Positions 1-14,420 of a stretch of 64,000 bases of DNA are shown piece after piece (the stretch's first letter is position 1; the number at the start of each line of letters is the position of its first letter). The position numbers and the translations under genes are program-made. The DNA is from Chondrilla cf. caribensis (lineage: Eukaryota; Porifera; Demospongiae; Chondrillida; Chondrillidae): positions 925,247 through 989,246 of the forward strand of contig OZ026554.1 of NCBI GenBank assembly GCA_964020155.1. The letters are read 5' to 3'. The notes under the pieces are model-generated. The model did no database searches, was not told the origin of the DNA, and saw only the letters and a program-made list of their open reading frames with translations.

Positions 1-1463
1 TCGCCCTCTATGATAGGGATGACGCGGAAGAAAAATGGTCGCCCTATATCACGCATATAATTGCTGTTTCATGAAAATCTCGCATATGGACAGGTATGAA
101 GCCCAAACCGACATGTAGAAGTCATTTTCGGCTGCTTTTAGATGTGAAATTACTAGTAACGAGTGGAGAGGACTCGGTTGAAGTGGTGAATCGGCGAAAA
201 GTCAAAAAAATTTAAGATCAATCACGTACATGAATGTTGTGATGTAATTTGGTTTTGGGATAATACATAGTGTCCTCCAACAACAGATCCATGCTGAAAT
301 TGTAAATATTGTAGGAGGATCTATGGCTTCAGTTATACAGGCATTCTACTTAACCAGATATTATGCCATGGTCATATTTGGAACAGATAAGAGAGGTCCC
401 CTGTGCTCATTTGTGTGTTGGTTTCCTCAAGGCAGTATTAGTTTAAGAGCATGCGTGATAAATGACATTTGTTTACTCATGATGCTCTCAGTACAGTGCA
501 TACCTGGATACACATGTACCCAGCATATAATATTATGTTGAAGTAGGTATTCTCTGTCCTTGTCCCACAGGAACGTGATATTCATGAAGTGCTTTCGGGT
601 TACCATGTAACGTGTAGACGGTAAAACTCTCACATTTACCCTCAAAACAAGGTCAAACATGGTGCTGTTAACAGAGCATGTAATTTGTGGGCAACTGTTT
701 TGTCTCAATTTGTACTGATCATACTGTAGTCATTCAGACTGTGCATTCAGAGAGTGTGACCCTTACACATGATATTGTTCAGCATCGTCGTTGTTGGCCC
801 CCTTTCCCGGTTGACATCACCCATATGCGGGAACAGGATCGAGTAGTGTATGCTACACTTCTATGTCCTATGTGTCCTATATTGCTACTGAGGAAGCATG
901 TTGATGAGGTAAAAGGAATGGAGTCGCAGCAGTGGATTGAATTTGCACATTTCCACGATGGAAATACTTGTTTGGTTAACAGATATTGCGAATGACAACT
1001 CTATCTACTCACCAATTGTAAGTACATTTAATTTCTCAATGTGTGATCATCAGTGCATGCTCCACATCACAACAGCTTTCTAGTTACATATGTATGTGTG
1101 CAACATTCGCCATAACAGATACATAGGTATGTGCACATCTCACAATCATGGTCACAGTGTACAATACGAAGCTATGTAAAGCATTCCACACCATATGGGA
1201 CCACCACATGCATCAGTTCGAACCACCAGCCGGAAGAATTCAAAATTAACACAATGCAATGATTTGATAATGAATCAATAATGAATACCACCGTTTAATT
1301 ATAGTCTAACGCTAGTCAAATCAACACACTCTGACTAAACTATGAATATTGTTATGTGCATGACACTAACAGCATGCTATACTATATAATGAAATATGTA
1401 TGTATCGCTATAATGCTTTCTACTGCATGGGAGCCATTGCACTGCCTTCATCTTTGATCAGCA
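1..1463. other. Region without a clear gene; possible decayed coding remnant
   Basis: No gene with a convincing exon structure is visible. Between about 323 and 995 on the + strand there are short open stretches in different frames (323-541 and 687-995) interrupted by stops and frame changes. The second is rich in Cys and His. This could be a decayed transposon or pseudogene, but I recognise no family. The rest is AT-rich 3' flank of the minus-strand vWA gene. Confidence 0.35.
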
Positions 1464-3029
1464 TCATTTGCAAGGTAGGCGATGTTTGGAGCAATCAGGT
1501 AGTGCACTGATAATTGCTGCTTTCTGTGCCAGAGTGGTCAAACGTGTGATGTAGAATACGTGGAAAATATCGCCTTGGCTTGCAAGTGCATTTAATCCGG
1601 GTTGATAAACATTGCCGTATCCAATAACATAGCGTTTCACATTGAGGGCTGTTCCATCCAATGCGTTCACTATAGACGGAATACTGCTGGTACAAGGCCC
1701 ATTGTGTCTGCCATCAGTGAGGGTAACTATGTCAATATGCTTGATGTTAGATGATAGTCGGCAAATTCCAGTTGGTTTCACTACTTCTTCTCCAACACAC
1801 TTGAGTGCCCTGCCTGTATGTGTACCTGCACTCTGGTGATGTATATTCAAGATAGCATCTTTCATATCTGAGCGCATATTGATATTATAACAATTTGAGC
1901 AGAAATCAAGGTTGATATCATTGCTGTAGGAAACCACTGCTATTTGAATATTTCCACAAAGGTTTTCAGCGATAGTTGCTATAAGTTGTCTTTGATCCAT
2001 AAATTCCTGGGAACGGATGCTTCCCGACACATCCAAAATGATAACAATCAGCCTTTCCTCATCACAGTCACTTCGTCGTCTTCTGTTCTTCAACTCTTCG
2101 ACTGGGTATTTTTCAACAAAAACACCTTCCTCTAGTGGTAGGATGTCTTCTTCCTCATGTATGTCCTCAATTGGGGCAGATCGCTTTCCGATACCTGCAG
2201 TACGTGAGTAATCATGCAAGGTTAGAAATACTAAAGGTTCCTTCATGTTTCACTTTATGAATACATATCGGTACTTTGAGACTTACTGCATCTTAAGTCA
2301 TTTCTGCAAATCTCATTGTTTCGTTGTTGAATGCTGGTTGGACAAGCTACCGCACGACGTCCTCTTCCTGTTGCATTGGCTACATTAGATTCAGGCCGGC
2401 CGAGTTTCAAGACTGTGGTCATTGTTACTGCTTGCTCAGCTACAGTTGGCATACCTATGTGTGTGGTTGTAATAAATCAACATTATGGTAGACAGGAACA
2501 TAATCACAACAAACAGGCCAAATGACGCTTAGTTTAAGAATAGGCCACATTTCTTACATACTTACATGTGTACTTTGTCTGCTTATCAATTCGAACTGTA
2601 CAGGCTGCATTGCCTGTACGGTTACGTTCCTGCTGTTGAGCCAATCGAGTGTCGCAGATCGTTTTTGATGTAGACTTCCTCACACCAGTTAGTCTCCAAG
2701 CAGTCCATGGGCCATAAGTGCAGAGAGGTCTCGATGGGCAATGACAGAAAAATTCGGGGAAGTGAGTTCTCAGCGGAGAACTGCATGAGAATGTTCCTAG
2801 AAAAGTATACAGATTAATATCAGAATGTAGCTGAGTCTGTTAGCACAGTATAGCGTGATAAAGTACGTATATGCATTGCTGCAGCAGAATTGTACATGTA
2901 CATCATTCTTAGACTAATATTTATATACTTACTAAAAATGTAAGGACAGTGCAGTGGAGCTGATCCTGTAACGTCCTTAGGCAGTGCAACCACAAAAAGA
3001 GATATCAGTATAACTTGTGACAGCATCAT
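1464..3029 (-). CDS. Secreted TSP1-like / von Willebrand factor A domain protein
   Basis: Four exons fit in phase: 2933-3029, about 2566-2799, about 2287-2455 and 1464-2194, giving roughly 410 residues. Exon 1 starts with two Met codons and a hydrophobic signal peptide (LSQVILISLFVVALP). Exon 2 is Cys-rich with a YGPWTAW motif followed by conserved Arg/Cys, like a thrombospondin type-1 repeat. Exon 3 is a short basic linker. Exon 4 holds a complete vWA domain: the MIDAS motif DVSGS after a LIVIIL strand, the MIDAS Thr in the AGTHTGRAL segment, and the Asp in LTDGRHNG. A dibasic/acidic stretch (KNRRRRSDCDEER) precedes the domain and may be a processing site. Such domains usually bind metal-dependent protein ligands outside the cell. 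No transmembrane segment follows, so a secreted protein is likely. The open stretch upstream of 2194 that begins at 2246 is probably intron. The specific ligand is unknown. Confidence 0.8.
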
Positions 3030-3146
3030 TCGAGTTGAGTTGTCGGAGTTTCGCAGTTAAACGTCAATGGGCAATTCACCAACCAATCAATGTGATACTG
3101 ATTCAGAAGGTTTTCATCAGTGAGTTATTACTGCTCAGGGTCATTG

Positions 3147-3155
3147 CTATTTATA
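3147..3155 (-). promoter_or_regulatory. TATA box-like motif of the vWA gene
   Basis: The minus strand reads TATAAATAG about 120 bases upstream of the start codon at 3029. Similar TATA motifs lie at comparable distances from the EMI/EGF gene starts downstream. Confidence 0.45.
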
Positions 3156-3483
3156 GAGCTGCAACCAATTTCAACTGTGAATTTCATTTACAAATTACTT
3201 CCTGTCCTCGAACCAATATTATGTCTGTAAGCCTACTGACAGTGTTACTAATAGAAAACTGTATGGTATCCTGAAGGACATACCGTTTCTGTGTACTGCA
3301 TGTATCTTTTCACAATGTAATAGGACGTGGGATTTTGTGTAATGCCAAGAAATTCGAGGTACATCGAGACAGGTCTTCATTATTATCAATAAAAAAGGAC
3401 TTTGATTTTTGTTGAGATTACATTACCTCAAACTATTATAGTGTCTGGTCCTGGAGAACATAAATCATTTGGACATTCAACAA

Positions 3484-3562
3484 ACACACACACACACACA
3501 CACACACACGCGCGCGCGCACGCACGCATGCACACACACACATGCATACACACACACACCCC
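3484..3562. repeat. Imperfect (AC)n microsatellite
   Basis: AC dinucleotides interrupted by GC-rich CGCGCG and CATG steps. It lies at the start of the gene-poor repeat block. Confidence 0.9.
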
Positions 3563-4039
3563 TACTGTCTGCAGAGCGAGATACAAACAACATACACATA
3601 TATGCACATGCATGTGTGTGTCATCGAGCATGCTGCAGATGCTATAAACTAGACAATGTCCCTTTGTTTACGTATTGTCTTTTCGGTTTTTAGTTTAAGT
3701 TATTGTCATCTTACAATTACAATATGATTCACTTATGCAAGATAGTGGATGGAGGTTTGATAAATTCCACAATGCTAGCTATTATACTAGATGCATATAC
3801 CTTTCAATGGCATGTAGTGTTATATACATGTCTTTAAAGACAGTTTGTTATGTATTCATGATCCACAGTAACCATTGAATCAATTATTCACAAAGTAGTA
3901 AGATGCAAAAGGGATCCACTATGTACAGCTCTTAAGTTCTGTCTGTTCTGTATTACTAAATAGATTCCAATAATCCACTGCAAGTGTATGCTGCTACGAC
4001 ATAAATCCTCCCTTAACCTTTCAAATGAATGCGGTGCCT

Positions 4040-4400
4040 TTAAGAAATGTGATGACCTAAGGACAAGGGTTACCTTTTAGATTGAAATATTATTATGAAC
4101 TTCATGCAACTTTACAACTTCAGTTGTTATCTGATATGCTTCAAGTTGTAAGGTTGTACCCCACTAGATACATAAGATTTCTGTGGCAGTAGTGATCTCA
4201 TTGACTTCTGTACTTTGGTTCCCAGAGCCTGTAATTCCCCTTGAATCTAATATCATTATCCTTGACAACAGGCACAGATCAGATAATAGAGATGCAATAC
4301 ACACAAGGGATTGGATGAGATGACATAGAAGGAGTACTGGTGTCAGAACTGTGATTATATACATTCTGACTTTATCAATCTTGATTTCTGAGAAGATACC
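4040..4400 (+). repeat. Dispersed repeat family 'R1', copy 1 (truncated)
   Basis: It shares long blocks with three more copies in 4.9-9.6 kb: a 'gatgacct..gacaagggt' block, the block around 'gttgtaaggttgt', 'ccccactagatac', and 'ctaatatcattatccttgac'. Here the 3' AC tail is missing. No coding potential is seen, so a non-autonomous element is likely. Confidence 0.75.
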
Positions 4401-4489
4401 TATCATATTATAATTATTAAATTATACTAAATGCATTTCATTACACTATTATTACTCTTGGTTACCTCTATTGATTATATCTTACTAAC

Positions 4490-4838
4490 AAGTGAGCCCC
4501 CCTTTGGCGGGCTCACCTGCTACGGCGAGTCGTGCACATCTTCGCTGGCCATGGTGGCAACGGAGGGTAGTTGCTATAACGACGGTATGTTTAAAATTTG
4601 ATCGTTGGACGACAGCCTATGGAGTCCCCCGATAACCGGAAGTCACTGGGACGATAATTAAAAAAGGCCATCAGCCACGAAGGAAAAACCGGAAATGAAA
4701 GGTTCTCTTCACATGGACAGTTAGATGGTCGATTTTAACCCATGGAGGACACTTCCAGAACCGTATTTCATAATCTCTGAGAGTTTGATGGCGCCCTGTG
4801 CAGTAGTTTTTGCCCAAATCGCTAACAAACAAACAAAC
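4490..4838 (+). mobile_element. SINE-like or retroposed repeat with AAAC tail
   Basis: A GC-richer block of about 350 bp set in AT-rich sequence. It opens with a short hairpin (gtgagccccc / ggcgggctcac) and ends in a simple (AAAC)n tail, as retroposed short elements do. There is no open reading frame. The class is inferred from the shape only. Confidence 0.45.
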
Positions 4839-4910
4839 GAACTGAATTATATATATTGTAGATATAGCATATAGTCCTAAAATCCATCATAGCAGACATG
4901 GTTCCAACAT

Positions 4911-5420
4911 GTAAATGATGTATTGATCTATTTTCATTATTTCTGGTCACATTTCTGTTCATTATATTCATTGTTGTTAGCAATCATCTTTCAAGGCTTC
5001 ACTCTACTTCATCCGCTTGTGTCATGTGTTGTCAACCATTTCATCTTGTGTCGTATAGTACCTCATATTACCACCATTAACTATATCTTATGTAGTAGTA
5101 TACGTACAGTCCCAAGATTTATCAAAGTAGACATAGACGTATATCAGCATGTAATAATTAAAATGCAAAGTACAATCTACTACTGTAGATTCATTTATAA
5201 CATATTTTATAGTAGTCTACCTGTCATTGTTTACTTTGGGGTTCTCTGAGGTGTTGTTAGGAAAGGCTACTGGTATTTTTCAACCATTCATCCTTATTTG
5301 AATTTGCCAATGAAATCGGATCAACCCATTCTAAAATTAGGGGGGTTACTGTATGTGATGACCTGGTGACAAGGGCCACTTATTTGGATGAATTTTGTGC
5401 TACCTCACACATGCACACTT

Positions 5421-5456
<36 letters not shown>

Positions 5457-6200
5457 GAAAGAATATTGTTAACTTAAAGATAAGATTGAAAAAGAGTATT
5501 GTTTGGAATGACTACTACTATACTTTCTTCAATCACTGATCCATATTTGGAGTTGCTAACAAGATCAGATCACCTCATCCGAAAATTGTGGTGTTTACAG
5601 TATGTGATGACCTGGGACAAGGGTTATCTTTTTGGAATGAAATATTATTATGAACTTTATGCAACCTTACAACTTGGTTGTTATCTGATATGTTTGTAAG
5701 TTGTAAGGTTGTCCCCCACTAGATACACAAGATTTTTGTGGTAGTAGTGACCTCATCAATCTCTGTAGTTTGGGGTCCAGAAACCTTTATCTGTAATCCC
5801 CCTCAAATCTAACCCTTTACCTGTAATTCCCCTTAAATCTAATATCATTATCCTTGACAACAGACACAGATCAAATAAAGATGCAAAAATACACACAAGG
5901 GGTTGGAGGAGATGACATTAAAGGAGTGTGTACTGGTCTCAAAACTGTGACTACATTTTGTGGCTTTTATCAATCTTACTCAGGATTACTAAGGATATTG
6001 CCACTCAAACAACACACACACACATGCACGCACACACACACATGCACACACACATGCACGCATGCACGCACGCACGCACACACGCACACCCAAACACACA
6101 CAGACACACACACACACACACACACATACTCACACACGCATGCATGTACACACACACACACACACACTGTCTGAAGAAAGCTGGACAAATAGCACACACA
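4911..6200 (+). repeat. Dispersed repeat R1, copy 2 (long)
   Basis: The first module (4911-5260) matches 8470-8790 in copy 4, including 'cacatttctgttcat' and 'gctgttagcaatc' type blocks. The second module (5320-6000) matches copies 1, 3 and 4. The copy contains one AC tract (5420-5453) and ends in a second, imperfect AC/GCAC tract (6009-6168). The AC tracts sit at equivalent places in the copies, so the microsatellites appear to spread with the element. Confidence 0.75.
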
Positions 6201-6439
6201 TGCATACTGTATTTGCCTGTTGAGTATAATATATATATGTATACATACGTATATAGAACTAGTCAGTTGTCTTTTATAATCATATTATTATGTTAACTGT
6301 GGGCATTTTTCTCCGATATATGAATATACGTACATAAGATTTATAATAACATGGTTTGACGATTGCATTGTGTATCACTCATATTAGCATACAGTATTAT
6401 TATTTTATAGATAATTGTCCAATAATATTTATTATTGTG

Positions 6440-6609
<170 letters not shown>

Positions 6610-6691
6610 TGGTTTAGGATAGAAATTAAAATGCCCCCCTCTAAAATTTGTCTGTTTACCGCATGTATACAATGACAGAGGTACAGTCTTA

Positions 6692-6846
6692 TGCCGTATA
6701 GCAGGAAATTTTATTCGAGAATTAGGTGTTCTCGCTGTTCTGTTGCGTGACTCTGGCCAGCATCCGCAAAAATTTTATCCGCAAAGTTTCACTTTTGGAG
6801 CCATTCGCGAAAATTTTGTCCAGCGAAAATTTCCCGCTATACGGTA
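6692..6846. mobile_element. Small MITE with inverted ends (GCCGTATAGC type)
   Basis: The two ends are inverted copies of each other: left TGCCGTATAGCAGGAAATTT and right TACCGTATAGCGGGAAATTT read on the other strand. The interior is about 110 bp and AT-rich with repeated 'aaattttgt/aaaattttat' steps, and there is no coding potential. The size and ends fit a DNA-transposon MITE. A TA at each border is consistent with a TA target duplication but is not decisive. Confidence 0.7.
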
Positions 6847-6954
6847 TACAACTCAAAGTTGCTATCTTATACGTGTACCTGCAGTTGTAAGGAAACCCAA
6901 ACACTTAGTCTATGTACTCTGCATTTTTGTATATAGAAAAAATCATTGATCATT

Positions 6955-7860
<906 letters not shown>

Positions 7861-8469
7861 TAGTCTTATTCTATGCATATGTAGTCCATATGTTACGTCT
7901 GTCAGTCACAAATAGTTAATATTACGTATGTTTAACCATTATCGTACTACCATTCTGTCCATAGGCTTATGCATACAAATGTATGTCTTAAATGACACTT
8001 TTTGGCTTTTATCTATCTTGATTATATTACTGAATACACACACACACACAGTTATAAAGCATATGCATGTAGACCTGTGAACATGGTTATTGTGACATGT
8101 GTTGTGATAACGGATGAGTGACCTGGTGGAAAGGGCCAGATTACTGAAGCCTGTTGGCTCTTAACATGTGCAACCCTGAACAAGGAAGTGCTTTTAAGGA
8201 CACTAGAATTACTAAATGCATGGCATCACTTTTTCCACCTTCCTCATAAGGGAGAAAAACAACATAATTCAAATGAGAGAGCAATATGTGATACAAAATT
8301 AACAAAAAGCCTCAGGCACTGGGCCGAAGTAACCGACATATAATGTTGTTTGAAAATGCTATCCTGGCAAGGCCGGTGTGATCTACATTGGCTATCTCCA
8401 TGCATCATTTATAGTGAGCAGCGGTTCATAAGATGTGCATATATAGGGTTCACCATTACAGGCAACCAT

Positions 8470-9536
8470 TCCTGTCCCCCCCCTTTGTCACATTTCTGTT
8501 CATCATATTCATTGCTGTTAGCAATCTTCTATTGAGGCTTCAATTCACTTCATCCTCTAGCTTGTGCCATGTTCGTTATCTTCATCTCGTATTGCATATT
8601 ACCTCTTATTACCACTTTTAATTACATATATCTCATATTATATAGACCCAAAATCCTTCAAAGCAGACATATTTTCAGCATGTAAATGATTGAAATGCAA
8701 TGTATGATTCAATACTATCAATGACAACTCATTTTCATACTATTCTATCTGTTATTAGCTACTTTTTGGACTCTTTGACCTATTGTATAGAAAGACTACT
8801 AATATTTGTTGACCACTGATCCATATTTGGAATTGCTAACAAGATCAGATCACCCCGTCCTAAAATTGAGGTGTTTACAGTATGTGATGACCTGGGGACA
8901 AGGGTCATCTAAGGTAAAGGTTCTAAACACCAAAGTAGAGAGATCAATGAGATCACCCCATCCTAAAATTGAGGTGTTTACAGTATGTGATGACCTGGGG
9001 ACAAGGGTCATCTAAGGTAAAGGTTCTAAACACCAAAGTAGAGAGATCAATGAGATCACTACTACCACAAAAATCTTATGTATCTAGTGTGTGAACAACC
9101 TTACAACTTCGAGCATATCAGATAACAACTGAAGCTGTATCTGATATGCTTGAAGTTGTAAGGTTGTTCCCCACTAGATACATAAGATTTTTGTAGTAGT
9201 AGTGATCTCATTGATCTCTGTAGTTTGGGGTCTAGAAACCTTTACCTGTAATCCCCCTCAAATCTAATATCATTATTCTTGACAGCAGGTGCATGCAGAT
9301 CAGATATTATAGATGCCATACAAACTAAGGGCTGGAGGAGAGATGACATTGAAGGAGTACATGTCTCAGTACTGTGGCTACACTTTGTGGGTTTTATCAA
9401 TCAGATTGCTGAGGGCATTACCACTCAAACAACACACAAACACACACACGCATGCACACACATGTATGCATGCAAGAACACCTGTACACATACACACTCG
9501 TGTATGCATACACATGCACACATACACACATACACA

Positions 9537-9571
<35 letters not shown>

Positions 9572-9640
9572 GTACACACACACACGCACAATTACACACA
9601 CACACCCCTTGGAAAATCATTGGCTATACATAGCACTTAT
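8470..9640 (+). repeat. Dispersed repeat R1, copy 4, with long inverted repeat
   Basis: Contains both modules of copy 2. A segment of about 100 bp ('gatgacctgggga..gagatcac') is directly duplicated at about 8885-8985 and 8985-9060. The stretch about 9013-9120 is then the reverse complement of about 9125-9250, making a near-perfect palindrome with a very short loop. The 3' end is an AC tract (9428-9605). Confidence 0.75.
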
Positions 9641-10534
9641 TGATTGGACATCCTCGACCGTGATTGCATCTGTATCTATGCATAGCTTTTCACAATAGTT
9701 GATGTTGAGTAAAGACAGAAATCGTGCCCAATTACTCAAGAGTATTTTGAATCACACTGTTGATATTTGTCAAGTAGGCTCACTAAACTGTTCAGTTTAC
9801 ATAATGTACTTGTCTTTTGTACAGTGATCTGCGCAATGTCATGCATACTTTTGTACTTGATGAAATAATTCTTGTGCTGCCTAGTTTCAAATTGAAGAAG
9901 TAACCAAATTGAATGTAGTTGTGTTCATTATAGTGTTATGTACTCCTTATGCTCAGTCCATCACAAAGAGTACATCGACTGTTCAACCACAGCTTATGTA
10001 TACTATTATTATAATATGTCTTGGATGAGACCAGATGACAGACAATGGGCTGAATCTAATCCTTATAAATATAATTATAGTTTGTCATAAGTATATTCAA
10101 TAATTATTAATTATGTATGATATGATGTGTGTATATGTTTAGACCATATACTACCTGCAGGATAAGCTACCCCCTTTCAAGTATTAGCATCCTACAAAAC
10201 TGAATTCAAGTTCATACACTATTCCAATGTAGTATTGTTATAATAGTAGTTGTATTAAATATGTGCATATTTGTGGAGCACCTATAAATTTTAAAGTCTA
10301 AATCTGTTATCATCCTGATTGATTTGTTACTATGCATCTACTTGATCCCGATGTTATTCTTTCATCATACATGCAGAATGTACATAATGTCATCCTCATA
10401 TCAATAATCACCCACAAGCTTGTTGAATGAAGGTATTTCTTAACCTATACACAGTGTATAGAGTACTTACGTGTTAGTATTGACTAAAAGGTACAAATAT
10501 TTTTACACAGGTGCAGTGCAATTTCTGTATGCAA

Positions 10535-10860
10535 GTGTGCACCAGCACTTCCTGTATACTCCTACAGCTCCTGCATATTCAGTACTTCCTGTATACATTA
10601 TATTACAATTGCCTACATTCATTAGCACCTCTATTATACTAATATTTCCTGCATACATAAGTACCGCCTACATACATCAACACTTCCTTTATAATACATA
10701 CTTCCTGCATACAACTTCCTGCATACATTAGTACATCCTGCTTATACATCAACACTTCCTGTATAATACATACGTCCTGCATACATTGATGATTCCTGTA
10801 TACACCTGTATTTCCTGCATTCATCAGTATTTTCTGTATAAAACTTACTTCCTGTTCATA
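10535..10860. repeat. Degenerate array of ACTTCCTG motifs
   Basis: About 15 loosely spaced copies of (A/C)TTCCTG(T/C)ATA occur in 330 bp. Read on the minus strand each core is CAGGAAGT, the ETS-family consensus. The array lies just 3' of the stop of the first EMI/EGF gene. It may be a decayed minisatellite with no function. Confidence 0.5.
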
Positions 10861-10972
10861 TAATAATATTGACCCATTATTTTTCAGTTTATCTACACAT
10901 TTGCTTATATCATGTAGTAAGTATTTGTGTAAAAGACAAATAGGGAAACTTACTGGCAGAAGTATTCTGTCT

Positions 10973-13093
10973 TTATGCAGCACACTCATTTGGTCTCACA
11001 CATCTTCGTCCACTGGGACAAGGTGGATTGCAGATAGCTGGAGGAAGAACACATTCAGTATCTAAATAGCAAACATATGCATTTCTTTGCTGTAATGAAC
11101 TCTTGACAATTAATTATCATGCTACGTATGTGCAATACAATTGTGTTACAGTAGTAAACTGTACATTAATGTAAACAATATATATAATATTATATTACAG
11201 TGAAACCCCTCTAAATCGAACCCTCATCTATCAAAAGAGCAAAATTCTTCAACTTTCGTAGAAGTCCAAGTACATCTTCATAATTCAGTTCACTACCAGG
11301 TTGAATTCCAATCATGCTGTCATCATCGTCATAATCATCAATGAATCCCACACGGTCATGGCTATCCTCAGAAGTGGAATCGTTCGCATGTTCACACTTC
11401 AACAGCTGCAGATTGCATGTTCGGTTTGTAAAGGTTGATTTCTATATTAAATTGGGTTTTGGGACCAAAACTTCCATTTGGTTTTCAGAATTCAGAGTTT
11501 CCGGTTTAGAAAGGTTGTTTGTAACACATGTAATAGGAAATAATTTGGGGCTTGAAAAAATGTTCGATTTAAAGAGAATTCTGGATTATTGAGGGTTCGA
11601 TTTAGAGGGATTTCACTGTACCATGATAATACAATGGATCTATACACGTAGGTTATGGTATGTTAAATGTATCCTCATAATATGGTGAATCTACATATGG
11701 AAATGTCCTGGCAAGATAATTAGTCCAGTTTGAGTTAAATTAATGTGCAGGGTAGATGTTCCAGTACAACAGTGAACTGGTTCTTCAATGATTGTTATCA
11801 TGCATGAGGATGTAACTATGAATACGTATTCTGTTTTTGATAATATTACTTTCGTTTTGAAATTTCAGTCTTGAACTTGTCAGGACATGGTCTTTTTTGA
11901 AATGGACAGCTAATCCTATCTGCACCTTATGCCATTCATTGTACGTATGTTAGAAGATACCTTGTGTACACCTTGATCCAGTCCAACCTGTTGCACAAGC
12001 ACATACATCTGGTCTAACACAGGTTCCACCGTTTGGGCAAAATGTGAAGAAACCACACCGAGCTGCAATACAGATAATAATAACACCAATTCAAACAGTT
12101 TACTCATGCAGTTCTTGAATAGACCAACATACGTTTGTTACAGAGACTTCCTCCCCATCCATCAATGCACCTGCATCTATTTGGTAGAACACACCTGGAT
12201 CTAGGAGGACAACGCCTACATACAGCTGCGAGAGACACGATTTGCTGGTAAACATTAATAAATACGCATTTAAGTAACATAATATGCAATTATGGCAATA
12301 TGGCATAATATACCATGCAATATTAATGTTAAAACAAAATATTACTGTTATTATGGACGTTTTGAAGGATTTACATACATTCTCATGCATACAGACTTAC
12401 GACTACAGAGAAAACCAGAATATCCACTGCAGCATTCATGTTGACAATAGCTGTTGGTGACTGTCCTGTACCGTGTGCTGTACACAATGACAGCCCTGCA
12501 TGTGGAATGTTCCACACAGTCATATTTGGCAAGATGGGAAATCTAGACATCACTACGAGTTTTTTTATCTATGTCATGAACAAACTTTCATCATAGAATA
12601 CAAAGTGTCTAATGCTCGGACACACTATTAGTCAGTTACATATCCTGAAATTCCCTATACAATAACTTCATTTTATATTGCAATTGTTCTTGATTCAATG
12701 TACAGTGTACTATGTATATACTTCATCTACTTGTTTAGTGCACACTCACTGTGATCTTGTCCTGGTACATCTTCTCCATCCCCAAAATCCACATTTTTCA
12801 GAAAATCTCTCTACAGTGTACGTTGTGGATGCTACTCTATAGGAAATAATCCTGGTCCTGTATGCCTGATGTGAACAAACTCTGCAGATTGGTAGGTTTG
12901 TGAGTCAGTATTCCTTACCTCCGTCTCAATACACAATCAAAATCCACACAGTGTGTTCATTCCTTGTAAGTGTATCAATGTCTTACCCTTGACGTATACT
13001 TGTGCACTGATCATGACTTGCGACCTCCTCCACAATAGCTACAACTATTACAGCTAAAATGACACTCTTAGTAAAGATCTCCACTTTCACCAT
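10973..13093 (-). CDS. Secreted EMI domain plus EGF-like repeat protein, paralogue A
   Basis: Six or seven exons are read in phase. The start at 13093 gives a signal peptide (KSVILAVIVVAIVEEVASH). The next exon (about 12750-12895) carries the EMI-type motif with CRVC, YRT and CGFWGWRRCTRTRS. Exon 3 (about 12412-12495) completes the EMI domain with YRTVTNSYCQHECCSGYSG. Then come single-exon EGF-like modules at about 12132-12233 and 11962-12066 (CPNGGTCVRPDVCACATGW). A terminal half-module (about 10973-11045) ends CVRPNECAA then stop. The total is near 190 residues. EMI plus EGF arrangements occur in secreted or matrix proteins such as EGFL7 and the MEGF family; the exact role here is unknown. 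There is no membrane segment. A Tigger-like transposon remnant sits in the last intron. It is the shortest of three paralogues in this window. Confidence 0.8.
11198..11618. mobile_element. Tigger/pogo-like DNA transposon remnant, internally deleted
   Basis: The ends are inverted repeats, CAGTGAAACCCCTCTAAATC at the left and the complement at the right with one or two changes, flanked by TA on both sides. On the minus strand a short open frame (11211-11402) has an acidic DSTSEDSHD..DDYDDDDS stretch followed by YEDVLGLLRKLKNFALL, which resembles the end of pogo-type transposases. The DDE catalytic core is absent, so this is a deletion derivative. It lies in an intron of the EMI/EGF gene. Confidence 0.7.
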
Positions 13094-13683
13094 TATTCTG
13101 CGTGTAGATGTTCCAACATATATATCAGCATACAATTGGCTTTGTTGTTTATCGTACTAGTATAACTCAGTAACCTGCACATGTACTTTACTTCGAGCCA
13201 TCAACTCACTTAGATCTGTCCGAGGATTCAAAGGGTGTGTGACTATCTCCTCCTGTCTTCTTCGATTATCCTGATGGCAATAGGAATGTTAAATTCATAG
13301 TTACTGCATCCTGTACTTGTATGGTTTCTGTGACTGGTGTGTGATGTCATGTGGACTGGACCATTTGATGTTTCCATATATTGTCACTGTGTATGTGAAA
13401 ATGGCTGCTCGCTTGTACATACACACACATGTATTTTGTGATGTTCATACATATGTCGCATCTATTGAATTCAGAATGTATGTAATGTCTTTTATTATAT
13501 GTGATCTGTTTGGTGAAGGTAACCATAGTACCTAATTATTCTATACTTATTATATCAATCATCTTAATCATTCAATCTCAATTTACATGCAATTGCATGT
13601 ATAACAAAGCACATTTGTATATTATTGTATAGTCCTTTCTAACTGATCTAGAAAGATGAACATGCATACACACGTCTACACAT

Positions 13684-13686
13684 GTA

Positions 13687-13718
<32 letters not shown>

Positions 13719-13739
13719 TGTGCACACACACGCATGCAT

Positions 13740-13812
<73 letters not shown>
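13684..13812. repeat. (AC)n microsatellite
   Basis: AC tract with a short CATG-containing interruption. It is followed directly by the first copy of repeat R2. Confidence 0.95.
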
Positions 13813-13814
<2 letters not shown>

Positions 13815-13824
13815 CATGCACTAA

Positions 13825-14420
13825 CACCGATTGCTGGATTGAAGGCATAGCACACCCCATTCTGTTGACATCCTGTGATAACCTTATATGTTGAGTTAAT
13901 TAGAATGTAGCAGGATGTACGGGGTATCCAGGAACTTCCCCAGTCTATCTTCAGCCTCCACCTAGCACCTAAGGACTAACTTGTCCTCAAATATGTAACA
14001 CGATCAATTAGGTGTCTAACTTCCTCTACTCATATACTGTGTATAGACAGGAATGTAAACATTATCAATCGCTTTAGCTGACTCAGCATTGCATTATATA
14101 TCACATGATTAAATTTATAGTGTTTCTGTCTGATTTTACAAAAAATATAGTATACATACACAAATTATGCAGTATTTTTATTCTTTACAGGTACATAAAT
14201 ATTATATTAATTATATTATAATATATCTGCATAATCATATCTAATTATCTCATGGCCATCACAGCGTCACCCTATGTACTATGTATGACAATGTTCAGAA
14301 TAATACATCATGGTTCATTAATAGTTTATGGTATGGCTAATTGTTTATTGTCCTGGTTGATGTGTTCATTAACAGTTTCAGTACTACACATGTAGCTCTT
14401 GCTCCTACCTGTAAAAGATA
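13825..14420 (+). repeat. Dispersed repeat 'R2', copy 1
   Basis: The block beginning 'catagcacaccccattctgt' recurs nearly unchanged at about 14975 and 19432, each time directly after an AC tract. The shared text runs through 'gtatccaggaacttcccc' and 'aacacgatcaattaggtgtc'. No coding potential. Confidence 0.75.

Noticed and set aside
2195..2246. Upstream Met (MKEPLV...) as start or exon of the vWA protein
   Set aside because: The preceding in-frame bases give a stop, and the acceptor at 2194 joins in phase to the upstream exon and leaves a normal intron of about 90 bp.
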